From assembly GCA_015068175.1 (NCBI GenBank), contig SVLA01000063.1, forward strand, positions 1-11,189: a DNA stretch of 11,189 bases, in the 5' to 3' direction. Under the pieces are notes generated by a model that did not search any database, was not told the DNA's origin, and was given only the letters and a program-made list of their open reading frames with translations. Positions 1 through 5,817 of this stretch are shown in pieces (positions within the stretch are counted from its first letter, which is position 1; the number at the start of each line of letters is the position of its first letter). The stretch is from Oscillospiraceae bacterium. Lineage in GTDB: Bacteria; Bacillota_A; Clostridia; Oscillospirales; Oscillospiraceae. The translations under genes were made by a program, and so were the position numbers.

Positions 1-1
1 C

Positions 2-508
2 ACGATTGAAGATGTAACGCTATACGGCGCACCTCAGTCCGATCCCGTTTACGAGGCAGGCGTTAGCAAGCCCTTCCCCTCGTACGCTGTTAATAACTAC
101 GGTAATGCAGTAGTAAATGGTGCTACCATTAAGTCCTATCACGGTGCTATTGCTACGGGCGATAACGGTGTTACCGTTATCAACGATGCTGATATCGATG
201 TTGGTTTGGGTCAATCTACCGGTATTACCAGCTACTTAATCTATAGCTATGGTAATGCACAGGTTACCGTTAACGGCGGTAAGTTTGCATTCACCAAGCA
301 GGAGGTCTATGTCAATGGTGGCAACACCTTCTGCGAGCTTGGTACCAATCCTATCATTATCAACGGCGGTAACTATACCGGCACCTCCTTCAGTAGCGGT
401 GCGGGCCGTGAGTACGTTATCAAGGGCGGTACCTTCGATGCTGATCCTTCCGCACATGTTGCTGATGGCTATATGGTTACCGAAACCGATGGTACTTATG
501 TTGTTAGT
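2..508 (+). repeat. Beta-helix long repeat, copy 1 (partial)
   Basis: This stretch encodes the first visible copy of a roughly 260-270-residue unit. Landmarks are TIED (base 2), NNYGNAVVNGATIKSYHG (around 89-142), GVTVIN (around 170-187) and GGTFDADPSAHVADGY (around 425-472). The same landmarks recur in order about 780-804 bases later. Copy 1 has 8 extra residues near its start (the QSDPVYEAGVSK region), which explains the change in offset. The unit's probable N-terminal part (the equivalent of 509-805) lies upstream of the window. Confidence 0.8.
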
Positions 509-1321
509 GTAGATAAGGAAAATATCAGCACCGCTGATACCCTTGCCGCTGCACTTGCCGAAGGCGGTAACGTTAAGTTAACAGGTAATATTACTGTTGA
601 TACATCCTTGGAAATTCCCGCAGGTGTTGAAGTTACTCTTGACCTAAATGGTAAGGAAATCAAGGGTACCGTTGGTCGCGATGCGAACAATAATCGCATC
701 CACACCCTTGTGAACAACGGCACTTTGACTATTAAGAATGGTACCGTTGCTTCCACTGGCGATAATGGCGGTTCTGCTATCTACAACGCTGCTGGAGCTG
801 TGCTTACCATTGAAGATACGACCATTGAGGGTGCACCGTTTGCAGGCACGGCATGGCCTTCCTACGGTATTAACAACTATGGTATGATGACCGTTAACAG
901 TGCAACCATTAAGACCTATCACGGCGGTATTGCTACTAACGGCGATGGCGTTACCGTTATCAACTACGCAACTGTCGATGTCGGACAGAATACCGAAACG
1001 AATCAAACAAGCTGGGCTCTTTATACCAGTGAAAACGGCAAGCTGACTGTCAATGACGGTGTATTTGAAAACACCAAAAACGAATACAATCAGGTGTACG
1101 GTGGCGGTTACCTCTGCCCGACGAGCAGCAACGCAGTAGTTATTAATGGCGGTACATTTAATAAGACCGAAGCTGATAACAATGGTAGCGGTATCTACTA
1201 CAATCCTACCAATCTTGTAATCACCGGCGGTACCTTTGATACTAATCCTTCCGCTTACGTTGCAGACGGCTATGTTGCCACCGAAAACGGTGACGGCACC
1301 TGGACTGTAACTGCGCAGTAA
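2..1321 (+). CDS. Repetitive beta-helix surface/secreted protein, C-terminal part (5' end outside window)
   Basis: The frame is open from base 2 to the TAA at 1319-1321, so the gene starts before the window; the in-frame TTG at 206 is an internal Leu codon, not a start. The 439 visible residues are rich in Gly, Asn, Thr and Val, with short strand-turn units such as VNGGKF, INGGNY, IKGGTF, INGGTF and ITGGTF, the pattern of right-handed parallel beta-helix (pectin-lyase-like) proteins of gut clostridia. A larger unit is duplicated: TIED at base 2 recurs at 806, and both units close with a PSAxVADGY segment. The protein ends in TWTVTAQ with no LPXTG motif or C-terminal membrane segment, so it is either released or anchored by its unseen N-terminus. 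Codon use (GGT, GTT, GCT, ACC) differs from the GGC/CTG-rich genes downstream, which could mean high expression or different ancestry. Adhesin or glycan-binding roles are possible but cannot be read from sequence. Confidence 0.85.
   Translation, partial: TIEDVTLYGAPQSDPVYEAGVSKPFPSYAVNNYGNAVVNGATIKSYHGAIATGDNGVTVINDADIDVGLGQSTGITSYLIYSYGNAQVTVNGGKFAFTKQEVYVNGGNTFCELGTNPIIINGGNYTGTSFSSGAGREYVIKGGTFDADPSAHVADGYMVTETDGTYVVSVDKENISTADTLAAALAEGGNVKLTGNITVDTSLEIPAGVEVTLDLNGKEIKGTVGRDANNNRIHTLVNNGTLTIKNGTVASTGDNGGSAIYNAAGAVLTIEDTTIEGAPFAGTAWPSYGINNYGMMTVNSATIKTYHGGIATNGDGVTVINYATVDVGQNTETNQTSWALYTSENGKLTVNDGVFENTKNEYNQVYGGGYLCPTSSNAVVINGGTFNKTEADNNGSGIYYNPTNLVITGGTFDTNPSAYVADGYVATENGDGTWTVTAQ
806..1318 (+). 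repeat. Beta-helix long repeat, copy 2
   Basis: This is the second copy of the unit at 2-508. TIED at 806, NNYGMMTVNSATIKTYHG, the GVTVIN motif near 950-967 and GGTFDTNPSAYVADGY near the end match copy 1 in order, and long stretches also match at the DNA level around 125-184 versus 905-964. It is preceded by an intervening segment (509-805) with a TADTLAAALAEGG helix and then predicted beta strands. The duplication is in frame and fills the end of the protein. Confidence 0.8.
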
Positions 1322-1332
1322 TTTCGTAATTC

Positions 1333-1350
1333 TATCCGTGCAAACGGATA
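1333..1350 (+). other. Perfect 7-bp hairpin with GCAA tetraloop in the 3' UTR
   Basis: TATCCGT (1333-1339) and ACGGATA (1344-1350) are perfect inverted repeats around GCAA, a GNRA-type tetraloop. It lies 11 bases after the beta-helix stop codon and no T-run follows, so it is not a standard terminator. It could protect the 3' end of the mRNA; that role is inference. Confidence 0.5.
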
Positions 1351-1360
1351 ACAAAGTCCA

Positions 1361-1385
1361 CCCACTCCTCCCTGTGGGGAGTGGG
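1361..1385 (+). other. 8-bp inverted repeat (second 3' hairpin)
   Basis: CCCACTCC (1361-1368) pairs with GGAGTGGG (1378-1385) around a 9-base loop. No T-run follows. It is the middle of three consecutive hairpins after the beta-helix gene. Confidence 0.45.
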
Positions 1386-1405
1386 CGGCAACTGATCAAT
1401 CCTTT

Positions 1406-1440
1406 CCCGCCCTGGCGCCTGGCGTTCGGGCGGGTTTCTG
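1406..1440 (+). terminator. Probable terminator after the beta-helix gene
   Basis: CCCGCCC (1406-1412) pairs with GGGCGGG (1428-1434) around a 15-base loop and is followed by TTTCT. The T-run is short, so termination may be partial. The hairpin ends only about 10 bases before the GAGGAT ribosome binding site of the next gene, and I see no clear promoter in between, so read-through from the upstream gene may supply some of that gene's transcript. Confidence 0.5.
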
Positions 1441-1456
1441 CTATGAGGATCATTCC

Positions 1457-2092
1457 ATGAGTGATTATCCATCCATGATCGGTCAACGGTTTGGCAAGGT
1501 GGTGGTAGAACAGCAGTTGGACTCCACTGCGAAGGGTGAACGGCGCTGGCTCTGCCGCTGCGACTGCGGCAATTCCTATATCTCCACCACAGCCAACCTG
1601 AAAAGGCGGCCGATGGCCAACTGCGGCTGTCTCAAGTCCCCGGACCTCGCCGGCCGTGTTTTTGGCCGGCTGACGGTACTGGGCCGCTCCGAAAAGCGCA
1701 GCCCTCGTGGCAAGCGCACCACGCCCCTATGGGAATGCCGCTGCGAATGCGGTACCATTACCTACAAGGCCACGGACACCCTGAAGAACCCGGATCTGAG
1801 CATGTGCAAAACCTGTGCGGACAAGCGCCACGCGAAGGCTGCCCGGGATTGCGCCGGATATGTGGCGGGCACCCAGATCTCTAAGATCCAGGACATGAAG
1901 CCGAACGCCGCCAACACCAGCGGTTGCCGTGGTGTCTACTACGACCGGAGAACCAACCGATACCGGGCGCGGCTCACCTTCCAGGGGAAAATCATGAGTT
2001 TCGGCTCTTATGAGCGGTTCGAGGATGCCGTCAAAGCCCGCCAACGGGCAGAAGAAGAGATCTTCGGCAAATTCCTGGAAACAATCGAATAA
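1457..2092 (+). CDS. Protein with two Cys-cluster modules and a C-terminal AP2 DNA-binding domain
   Basis: This is a 211-residue protein starting at ATG 1457, six bases after a GAGGAT ribosome binding site, with stop TAA 2090-2092. It has two related N-terminal modules. Module 1 has RFGKVVV followed by CRCDCG (Cys33, 35, 37) and CGC (Cys56, 58). Module 2 has RVFGRLTVL followed by CRCECG (Cys94, 96, 98) and CKTC (Cys117, 120). They look like metal-binding knuckles. Residues about 145-197 (SGCRGVYYDRRTNRYRARL, then GSYERFEDAV) match the AP2/ERF fold, three strands and a helix, known in bacteria from phage proteins, HNH homing endonucleases and integrases. No nuclease or recombinase motif is visible, so a DNA-binding or regulatory role is inferred. 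No phage or transposon genes lie nearby. It is either a single-gene mobile remnant or a domesticated DNA-binding protein. Confidence 0.8.
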   Translation: MSDYPSMIGQRFGKVVVEQQLDSTAKGERRWLCRCDCGNSYISTTANLKRRPMANCGCLKSPDLAGRVFGRLTVLGRSEKRSPRGKRTTPLWECRCECGTITYKATDTLKNPDLSMCKTCADKRHAKAARDCAGYVAGTQISKIQDMKPNAANTSGCRGVYYDRRTNRYRARLTFQGKIMSFGSYERFEDAVKARQRAEEEIFGKFLETIE

Positions 2093-2097
2093 AATGC

Positions 2098-2142
2098 GCC
2101 CCGTTGCTTTGCTGGTGTCTTGCTGCAACGGGGCCCTTCTTT
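2098..2142 (+). terminator. Rho-independent terminator of the AP2 gene
   Basis: GCCCCGTTGC (2098-2107) and GCAACGGGGC (2125-2134) form a perfect 10-bp GC-rich stem with a 17-base loop, followed by CCTTCTTTAAT. It begins 5 bases after the stop codon. An A-rich stretch precedes the left arm, so it could also stop minus-strand transcripts arriving from 2254-2481. Confidence 0.8.
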
Positions 2143-2201
2143 AATATCCGCACATTGTGATTGTCATATTGGGGTTTTTGTTTTTGCGGAAAATAAGGAT
2201 C

Positions 2202-2253
2202 GGGATTCGAAAAGGGCGGCATCGGTGCGCGCACATTGTATAATACGAATCCC
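2202..2253. repeat. Inverted repeat at the 3' end of the minus-strand small gene
   Basis: GGGATTCG (2202-2209) and CGAATCCC (2246-2253) are perfect 8-bp inverted repeats 36 bases apart. They enclose a 10-bp palindrome GTGCGCGCAC (2225-2234) and a TATAAT string (2239-2244). On the minus strand the structure begins directly after the stop codon at 2254-2256 and is followed by a moderately T-rich stretch, so it may form the 3' end of that transcript. Confidence 0.4.
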
Positions 2254-2481
2254 TTATCCGCTTTCCTTGATTTCCAACAGCAATTCCAACTGCAGCATAT
2301 ACTGCAGAAGTTCCTTGCTGAGATATTCGTTGTTGACGAATGCCGTTTCCCGGTGCGCCCCGGCGACGAAGTAGTGGGTACAGTGCCCGCAATAAACAAG
2401 AAAGATCTTCCGCCGATCGAAGGTGTAGTGTTGTAGATAATATTGACAGTTTTTGCATTGTTTCTGGTCCGTATTGATCAC
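2254..2481 (-). CDS. Small Cys-rich (zinc-ribbon-like) protein of unknown function
   Basis: This is a 75-residue minus-strand gene. The start is GTG (2481-2479), the only ATG/GTG/TTG codon in frame after the upstream stop at 2601-2599; the stop is TAA at 2256-2254. Cys9-x2-Cys12 and Cys31-Gly-His-Cys34 form two CxxC pairs around a YYLQHYTFDRRKIFLVY segment, the layout of small zinc-binding proteins with a CKNC...YCGHC signature often seen in clostridia. The C-terminus (LSKELLQYMLQLELLLEI) should be an amphipathic helix. It is preferred over plus-strand frames here because of this Cys pattern. The start is uncertain: no good ribosome binding site precedes the GTG, and the frame upstream of it, back to about 2598, also reads like protein with one more Cys. 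It runs convergently to the AP2 gene. A possible -10 (TATAAC, minus strand 2533-2528) is weak. Confidence 0.6.
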   Translation of the reverse strand: MINTDQKQCKNCQYYLQHYTFDRRKIFLVYCGHCTHYFVAGAHRETAFVNNEYLSKELLQYMLQLELLLEIKESG

Positions 2482-2628
2482 CTCGTGCGCATTGTGGCAC
2501 AGAGGAAGGGGATATTGGGGATTCAGAGTTATAAACTCCGGAATGTTGATTTGGCTTGGTGCGCTTTGAGGATCAATCGTGGGTGAAATACATCTCCCTC
2601 AATGAGGGGAGGCAAGGGGGACGGCATC
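2482..2628. other. Intergenic region, no confident gene
   Basis: There is no convincing plus-strand gene here. The minus strand of 2482-2598 stays open in frame with the small Cys-rich gene and could be an N-terminal extension, but lacks a standard start codon. A short imperfect hairpin, CTCCCTC (2594-2600) with GAGGGGAG (2604-2611), precedes the palindromic repeat element. Confidence 0.4.
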
Positions 2629-2696
2629 ATCGTAGGGGCGATCCATGAATCGCCCGTATGTCGGCCTTGCGGCCGGGCAATGCCCGTTCCTACGAT
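2629..2696. repeat. Folded palindromic intergenic repeat element (MITE/REP-like)
   Basis: ATCGTAGG (2629-2636) and CCTACGAT (2689-2696) are 8-bp terminal inverted repeats. Between them are three further hairpins: GGGCGAT (2636-2642) with ATCGCCC (2649-2655), GGCC (2663-2666) with GGCC (2671-2674), and CGGGC (2674-2678) with GCCCG (2682-2686). Together they can fold into a closed three-armed cloverleaf-like structure. The GTAGGGGCGAT...ATCGCCCG wording resembles intergenic repeats I know to be dispersed in many copies in gut clostridia. It encodes no protein. Whether it is a non-autonomous mobile element or an mRNA-level structure is not decided here. Confidence 0.65.
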
Positions 2697-2725
2697 CGTA
2701 TTCTAATGTGCGACGCCTGAAATTG

Positions 2726-2758
2726 TAGAATCTGCTGTCTTTTGACGGAAAGATTCTA
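2726..2758. promoter_or_regulatory. 8-bp inverted repeat upstream of the lipoprotein operon promoter
   Basis: TAGAATCT (2726-2733) and AGATTCTA (2751-2758) are perfect inverted repeats with a 17-base spacer, ending 10 bases before the -35 box at 2769. The position fits an activator or repressor site. No regulator can be named. Confidence 0.4.
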
Positions 2759-2783
2759 ACTATTCTCATTGACATTGACGGAA
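2742..2783 (+). promoter_or_regulatory. 9-bp direct repeat TTGACGGAA, 33 bp apart
   Basis: TTGACGGAA occurs exactly at 2742-2750 and 2775-2783. The start-to-start distance of 33 bp is about three helical turns, so both copies face the same side of the DNA. The second copy lies just inside the promoter spacer, one base after the -35 hexamer. This suggests an operator for a protein binding tandem sites; the overlap with the promoter would suit repression. Confidence 0.4.
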
Positions 2784-2797
2784 TTTTCTTCCATAAT
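2769..2797 (+). promoter_or_regulatory. SigA-type promoter of the SGNH lipoprotein operon
   Basis: The -35 is TTGACA (2769-2774), identical to consensus. The spacer is 17 bp and the -10 is CATAAT (2792-2797), 5 of 6 matches. Transcription would start near 2804 and give a leader of about 45 bases before the first lipoprotein gene. Confidence 0.75.
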
Positions 2798-2849
2798 AAA
2801 CAATAGGAGGGGCATTGTCCCCGTTACCAATGATCAAGGAGGAGCGATG

Positions 2850-3815
2850 ATGAAATTGTTGAAAAAACTGTGCAGTATTTGTTTTTGCGCCGCATTTTTG
2901 ATGGCCGGCTGTATCCCGGCGGCCACCCAGCCCACCAACGGCCCCACGGACCCCACAGACCCTACGGTACCCCCCACGGAACCGGCGCCCACTTCCGTGC
3001 TGACAGAAGCGCCTCCGAAATCCCTGAAGATCCTGGCCATCGGCAACAGCTTTTCCATCGATGCCATGCAGTATCTGTACCAGATCGCTGAGGATGCCGG
3101 CGTGGAGGAGATCGTCCTGGGCAATCTGTATGTGGGCGGCTGCAGTCTCAGCCAACACCTGGATTTTGCCAACAACGACACCGGCGCTTATGATTATTAC
3201 AAAAATACCGACGGCTACTGGGGCATGACCAAGGAATACAAGCTGTCCGATGCCCTGGTGGACGAGGAATGGGACTACATTACCATGCAGCAAAGCTCCG
3301 GACTCAGCGGCATTGCCGCTACTTACGAAGAGGATCTGGGGGCCCTTGTCGACTATGTCCGCGGATTCAACACTTCCGCGCAGTTGGTTTGGCACATGAC
3401 CTGGGCCTACCAGGCAGACAGCACCCATGAGGAATTCCCCCGCTACGACAGTGACCAGAGCAAGATGTACGGCCAGATCGTGGATTGCGTCAAGACCTTC
3501 GTTGTGCCGGACGAGCGGATCAGCTTCGTGATTCCTGCCGGCACCGCCATCCAGAATGCCCGAACCTCCTTCCTGGGAGACACCCTGACCAGGGACGGCT
3601 TCCACCTGGACAAGCAGATCGGCCGCTATGTTGCCGGCATGGCTTGGTATGCCGCTATTACCCGTTCTTCCGTGGCGGATATTGATTTCAATCCCGCCGC
3701 GCTGCAGATCAGCGACGATATGATCGCCGTGGCCAAGGAAGCGGCGGAAAACGCGGTGGCGGATCCCTACAACGTGACCCAGTCCAGACTCACCGAAGGC
3801 AATCGGCCGGAATGA
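2850..3815 (+). CDS. SGNH-hydrolase lipoprotein, paralog 1 (DUF4886-like)
   Basis: This is a 321-residue lipoprotein with stop TGA 3813-3815. The start ATG 2850 is chosen over the adjacent ATG 2847 because it gives a 7-base gap to AAGGAGG (2836-2842), as in both paralogs, and the same length as paralog 2. The signal peptide ends in the lipobox LMAG|C (Cys21), followed by a Pro/Thr linker (about 22-56). The SGNH fold begins at LKILAIGNSFS: nucleophile Ser67 in the GNSF block, block II Gly in GNLYVGG (91-97), a QQSSG block III (147-151) with Gln where classical members have Asn, and block V DGFH with Asp249 and His252. All triad residues are present, so an active esterase is expected, perhaps removing acetyl groups from glycans at the cell surface; the substrate is unknown. 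It is the first gene of a three-gene operon, 20 bases ahead of paralog 2, to which it is about 84% identical by ungapped hand alignment. Confidence 0.9.
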   Translation: MKLLKKLCSICFCAAFLMAGCIPAATQPTNGPTDPTDPTVPPTEPAPTSVLTEAPPKSLKILAIGNSFSIDAMQYLYQIAEDAGVEEIVLGNLYVGGCSLSQHLDFANNDTGAYDYYKNTDGYWGMTKEYKLSDALVDEEWDYITMQQSSGLSGIAATYEEDLGALVDYVRGFNTSAQLVWHMTWAYQADSTHEEFPRYDSDQSKMYGQIVDCVKTFVVPDERISFVIPAGTAIQNARTSFLGDTLTRDGFHLDKQIGRYVAGMAWYAAITRSSVADIDFNPAALQISDDMIAVAKEAAENAVADPYNVTQSRLTEGNRPE

Positions 3816-3835
3816 TCAGCAGGGGAGGAATTGTG

Positions 3836-4801
3836 ATGAAGGTACTGAAAAAGATTTGCGCGCTCTGCTTCTGCGCCGCGTTTTTGATGGCCGGCTGTAC
3901 CCCGGCGGCCACCCAGCCCACCAACGGCCCCACGGACCCCGCAGACCCCACGGTACTCCCTACGGAGCCGGAACCCACCTCCGTGCTGACCGAAGCACCC
4001 CCGAAATCCCTGAAGATCCTGGCCATCGGCGGCAGTTTCTCCATGGATGCCATGCAGTATCTGTACCAGATCGCCGAGGATGCCGGCGTGGAAGAGATCG
4101 TCCTGGGCAACCTGTTCTATGGCGGCGGCACCCTGGCGCAGCATTTGGAAGCGGCCCGGAATGACGCTGGCGCATACGATTTCTACAAAAACGCCGACGG
4201 TTACTGGAGCACGACCAAGGAATACAAAATGTCCGATGCCCTGGCGGAAGAAGAGTGGGATTACATCACCCTGCAGCAGGTCTCCGGCCTCAGCGGCATC
4301 GCAGACAGCTATGAAGAGGACCTGAGTGCCCTGATCGACTACGTCCGCGGCATCAATTCCACCGCCAAGCTGGTGTGGCACATGACCTGGGCCTACCAGG
4401 CAGACAGCACCCACGAGGATTTTGCCCGTTATGATCAGGACCAGATGAAGATGTACGGCCAAATCGTGGATTGCGTCAAGACCTGCATTCTGCCCGATGA
4501 GCGGATCAGCTTTGTGATCCCCGCCGGCACCGCCATCCAGAATGCCCGGACCTCCTTCCTGGGGGATACCCTGACCCGGGATGGCTTCCATCTGGATAAG
4601 CAGATCGGCCGCTACATCGCCGCCATGGCCTGGTATGCCGCCATCACCCATTCGCCCGTGGCGGATATTGATTTCAACCCGGCCAAGCTGCAGATCAGCG
4701 ACGATATGATCGCCGTGGCCAAGGAAGCGGCGGAAAACGCGGTGGCCGATCCTTACAATGTGACTCAATCCGGGATCACCGAAGGCGCTCGTACGGAATG
4801 A
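3836..4801 (+). CDS. SGNH-hydrolase lipoprotein, paralog 2 (DUF4886-like)
   Basis: This is a 321-residue lipoprotein with stop TGA 4799-4801. ATG 3836 lies 7 bases after GGGGAGG (3822-3828); the in-frame GTG at 3833 is less likely. The lipobox LMAG|C has Cys21, and the Pro/Thr linker nearly matches paralog 1. The nucleophile block is GGSF (Ser67), with Gly66 replacing the Asn of paralog 1. Asp249 and His252 of DGFH are kept and QQVSG stands at block III. It aligns to paralog 1 without gaps. Differences cluster at the linker, at residues about 94-123 (around block II and after it) and at about 195-220, regions that in SGNH proteins line the active-site entrance, while the last 100 residues are nearly identical. 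This suggests duplication followed by change of substrate preference. Confidence 0.9.
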   Translation: MKVLKKICALCFCAAFLMAGCTPAATQPTNGPTDPADPTVLPTEPEPTSVLTEAPPKSLKILAIGGSFSMDAMQYLYQIAEDAGVEEIVLGNLFYGGGTLAQHLEAARNDAGAYDFYKNADGYWSTTKEYKMSDALAEEEWDYITLQQVSGLSGIADSYEEDLSALIDYVRGINSTAKLVWHMTWAYQADSTHEDFARYDQDQMKMYGQIVDCVKTCILPDERISFVIPAGTAIQNARTSFLGDTLTRDGFHLDKQIGRYIAAMAWYAAITHSPVADIDFNPAKLQISDDMIAVAKEAAENAVADPYNVTQSGITEGARTE

Positions 4802-4828
4802 TTGGGGCCGTTGCACGGAGGAATGATG

Positions 4829-5773
4829 ATGAGATTGTCGTGCCGAATTTGTATACTGTTCCTTTGCGGCGCCATGCTGATGGCCGGCTGCGGCCCTGCT
4901 GCGCCCCAGCCCACAGCGCCGCCGACGGAACAAACGCCTACGCTGCCGGAACCGGCGGCAACGACCCCGCAGGAGGATGATACCTTAAAGATCCTGGCCA
5001 TCGGCGGCAGTTTTTCCATAGATGCTATGGAGTATCTGTATCAGATCATGGAAGAGGGCGGCCAAACAAAGCTCGTCCTGGGAAATCTCTACAACGGCGG
5101 CGCATCCCTGGGCCGGCATCTGAAATTCGCGACCAATGACAGTCCTGAGTACAGCTACTATAAAAACACCACCGGCACATGGGAAGTGACCGATGGCTAT
5201 ACTGTTGCCCAGGCACTGGCGGATGAGAATTGGGATTACATCACCATGCAGCAATCCTCCGGTTCCAGCGGCATGGACTACACCTATGAAGATTCTCTGC
5301 CCCAGCTTATCGCCTATGTCAGGGAGCGGAACCCGGATGCCAAGCTGGTGTGGCACATGACCTGGGCCTACCAGCAGGATTACAATGAAGGAGCCTTCCC
5401 CAGCTACGACAAGGATCAGCAGAAAATGTACAGTATGATCGTGGATTGTGTGCAGCGCTGTGTGCTGTCGCATTCGGAGATCACCTTCGTGATCCCTGCC
5501 GGTACCGCCATCCAGAATGCCCGGACCTCCTTCCTGGGGGATACCCTGACCCGGGACGGCTTCCACCTGGACCTGTATATCGGCCGGTATATTGCCGCCC
5601 TGACCTGGTATGCCGCCATCACCGGAAATCCGGTGGATGACATTACTTACAATCCGGCCCCGGCGCAGATCAGCGAGGATATGCTGGCAGCGGCCCGGGA
5701 AGCGGCGGTAAACGCGGTGGCGGATCCTTACAATGTGACCCAATCCAAGATCACCGAAGGCACTCGCCCGTAA
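4829..5773 (+). CDS. SGNH-hydrolase lipoprotein, paralog 3 (DUF4886-like)
   Basis: This is a 314-residue lipoprotein with stop TAA 5771-5773. Three ATGs in a row (4823, 4826, 4829) are possible starts; 4829 is chosen because it lies 7 bases from GGAGG (4817-4821), as in the other two genes. The lipobox LMAG|C has Cys21, and the linker is shorter, PQPTAPPTEQTPTLPEP. The nucleophile is Ser61 in GGSF, block II is GNLYNGG, block III QQSSG, and block V DGFH with Asp243 and His246. It is clearly more divergent than paralogs 1 and 2 but keeps the strictly conserved IPAGTAIQNARTSFLGDTL block and the NAVADPYNVTQS tail. It follows paralog 2 after 27 bases and is the last gene of the operon. Confidence 0.9.
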   Translation: MRLSCRICILFLCGAMLMAGCGPAAPQPTAPPTEQTPTLPEPAATTPQEDDTLKILAIGGSFSIDAMEYLYQIMEEGGQTKLVLGNLYNGGASLGRHLKFATNDSPEYSYYKNTTGTWEVTDGYTVAQALADENWDYITMQQSSGSSGMDYTYEDSLPQLIAYVRERNPDAKLVWHMTWAYQQDYNEGAFPSYDKDQQKMYSMIVDCVQRCVLSHSEITFVIPAGTAIQNARTSFLGDTLTRDGFHLDLYIGRYIAALTWYAAITGNPVDDITYNPAPAQISEDMLAAAREAAVNAVADPYNVTQSKITEGTRP

Positions 5774-5817
5774 TGACCGCAAAATGGGCGTTTGCACCCA
5801 TCACCGATCCAACAACG

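Noticed and set aside
206..1321. A separate gene starting at TTG 206
   Set aside because: The same frame is open back to base 2 and encodes the same repeat pattern, so the TTG is internal.
2..1321. Repeats of the first gene as a CRISPR array
   Set aside because: The repeats are long, in frame and degenerate, without short identical repeats and unique spacers.
644..1486. 280-codon minus-strand frame over the beta-helix gene
   Set aside because: It is antisense to the repetitive gene, its repeats simply mirror that gene, and it has no start context.
2236..2436. 66-codon plus-strand frame opposite the small Cys-rich gene (also 2120-2374)
   Set aside because: The minus strand has the CxxC pairs and a coherent protein; the plus frames show no motif and no good ribosome site, despite a TATAAT string at 2239.
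2809..2822. GGGG/CCCC hairpin in the leader of the esterase operon as a riboswitch or attenuator
   Set aside because: It is only a 4-bp stem in a leader of about 45 bases, too small and simple to support such a call.
3767..4933. 388-codon minus-strand frame (and similar ones at 2766-3605 and 4985-5797) over the esterase paralogs
   Set aside because: They mirror each other only because the plus-strand genes are paralogs. They have no ribosome sites or motifs.
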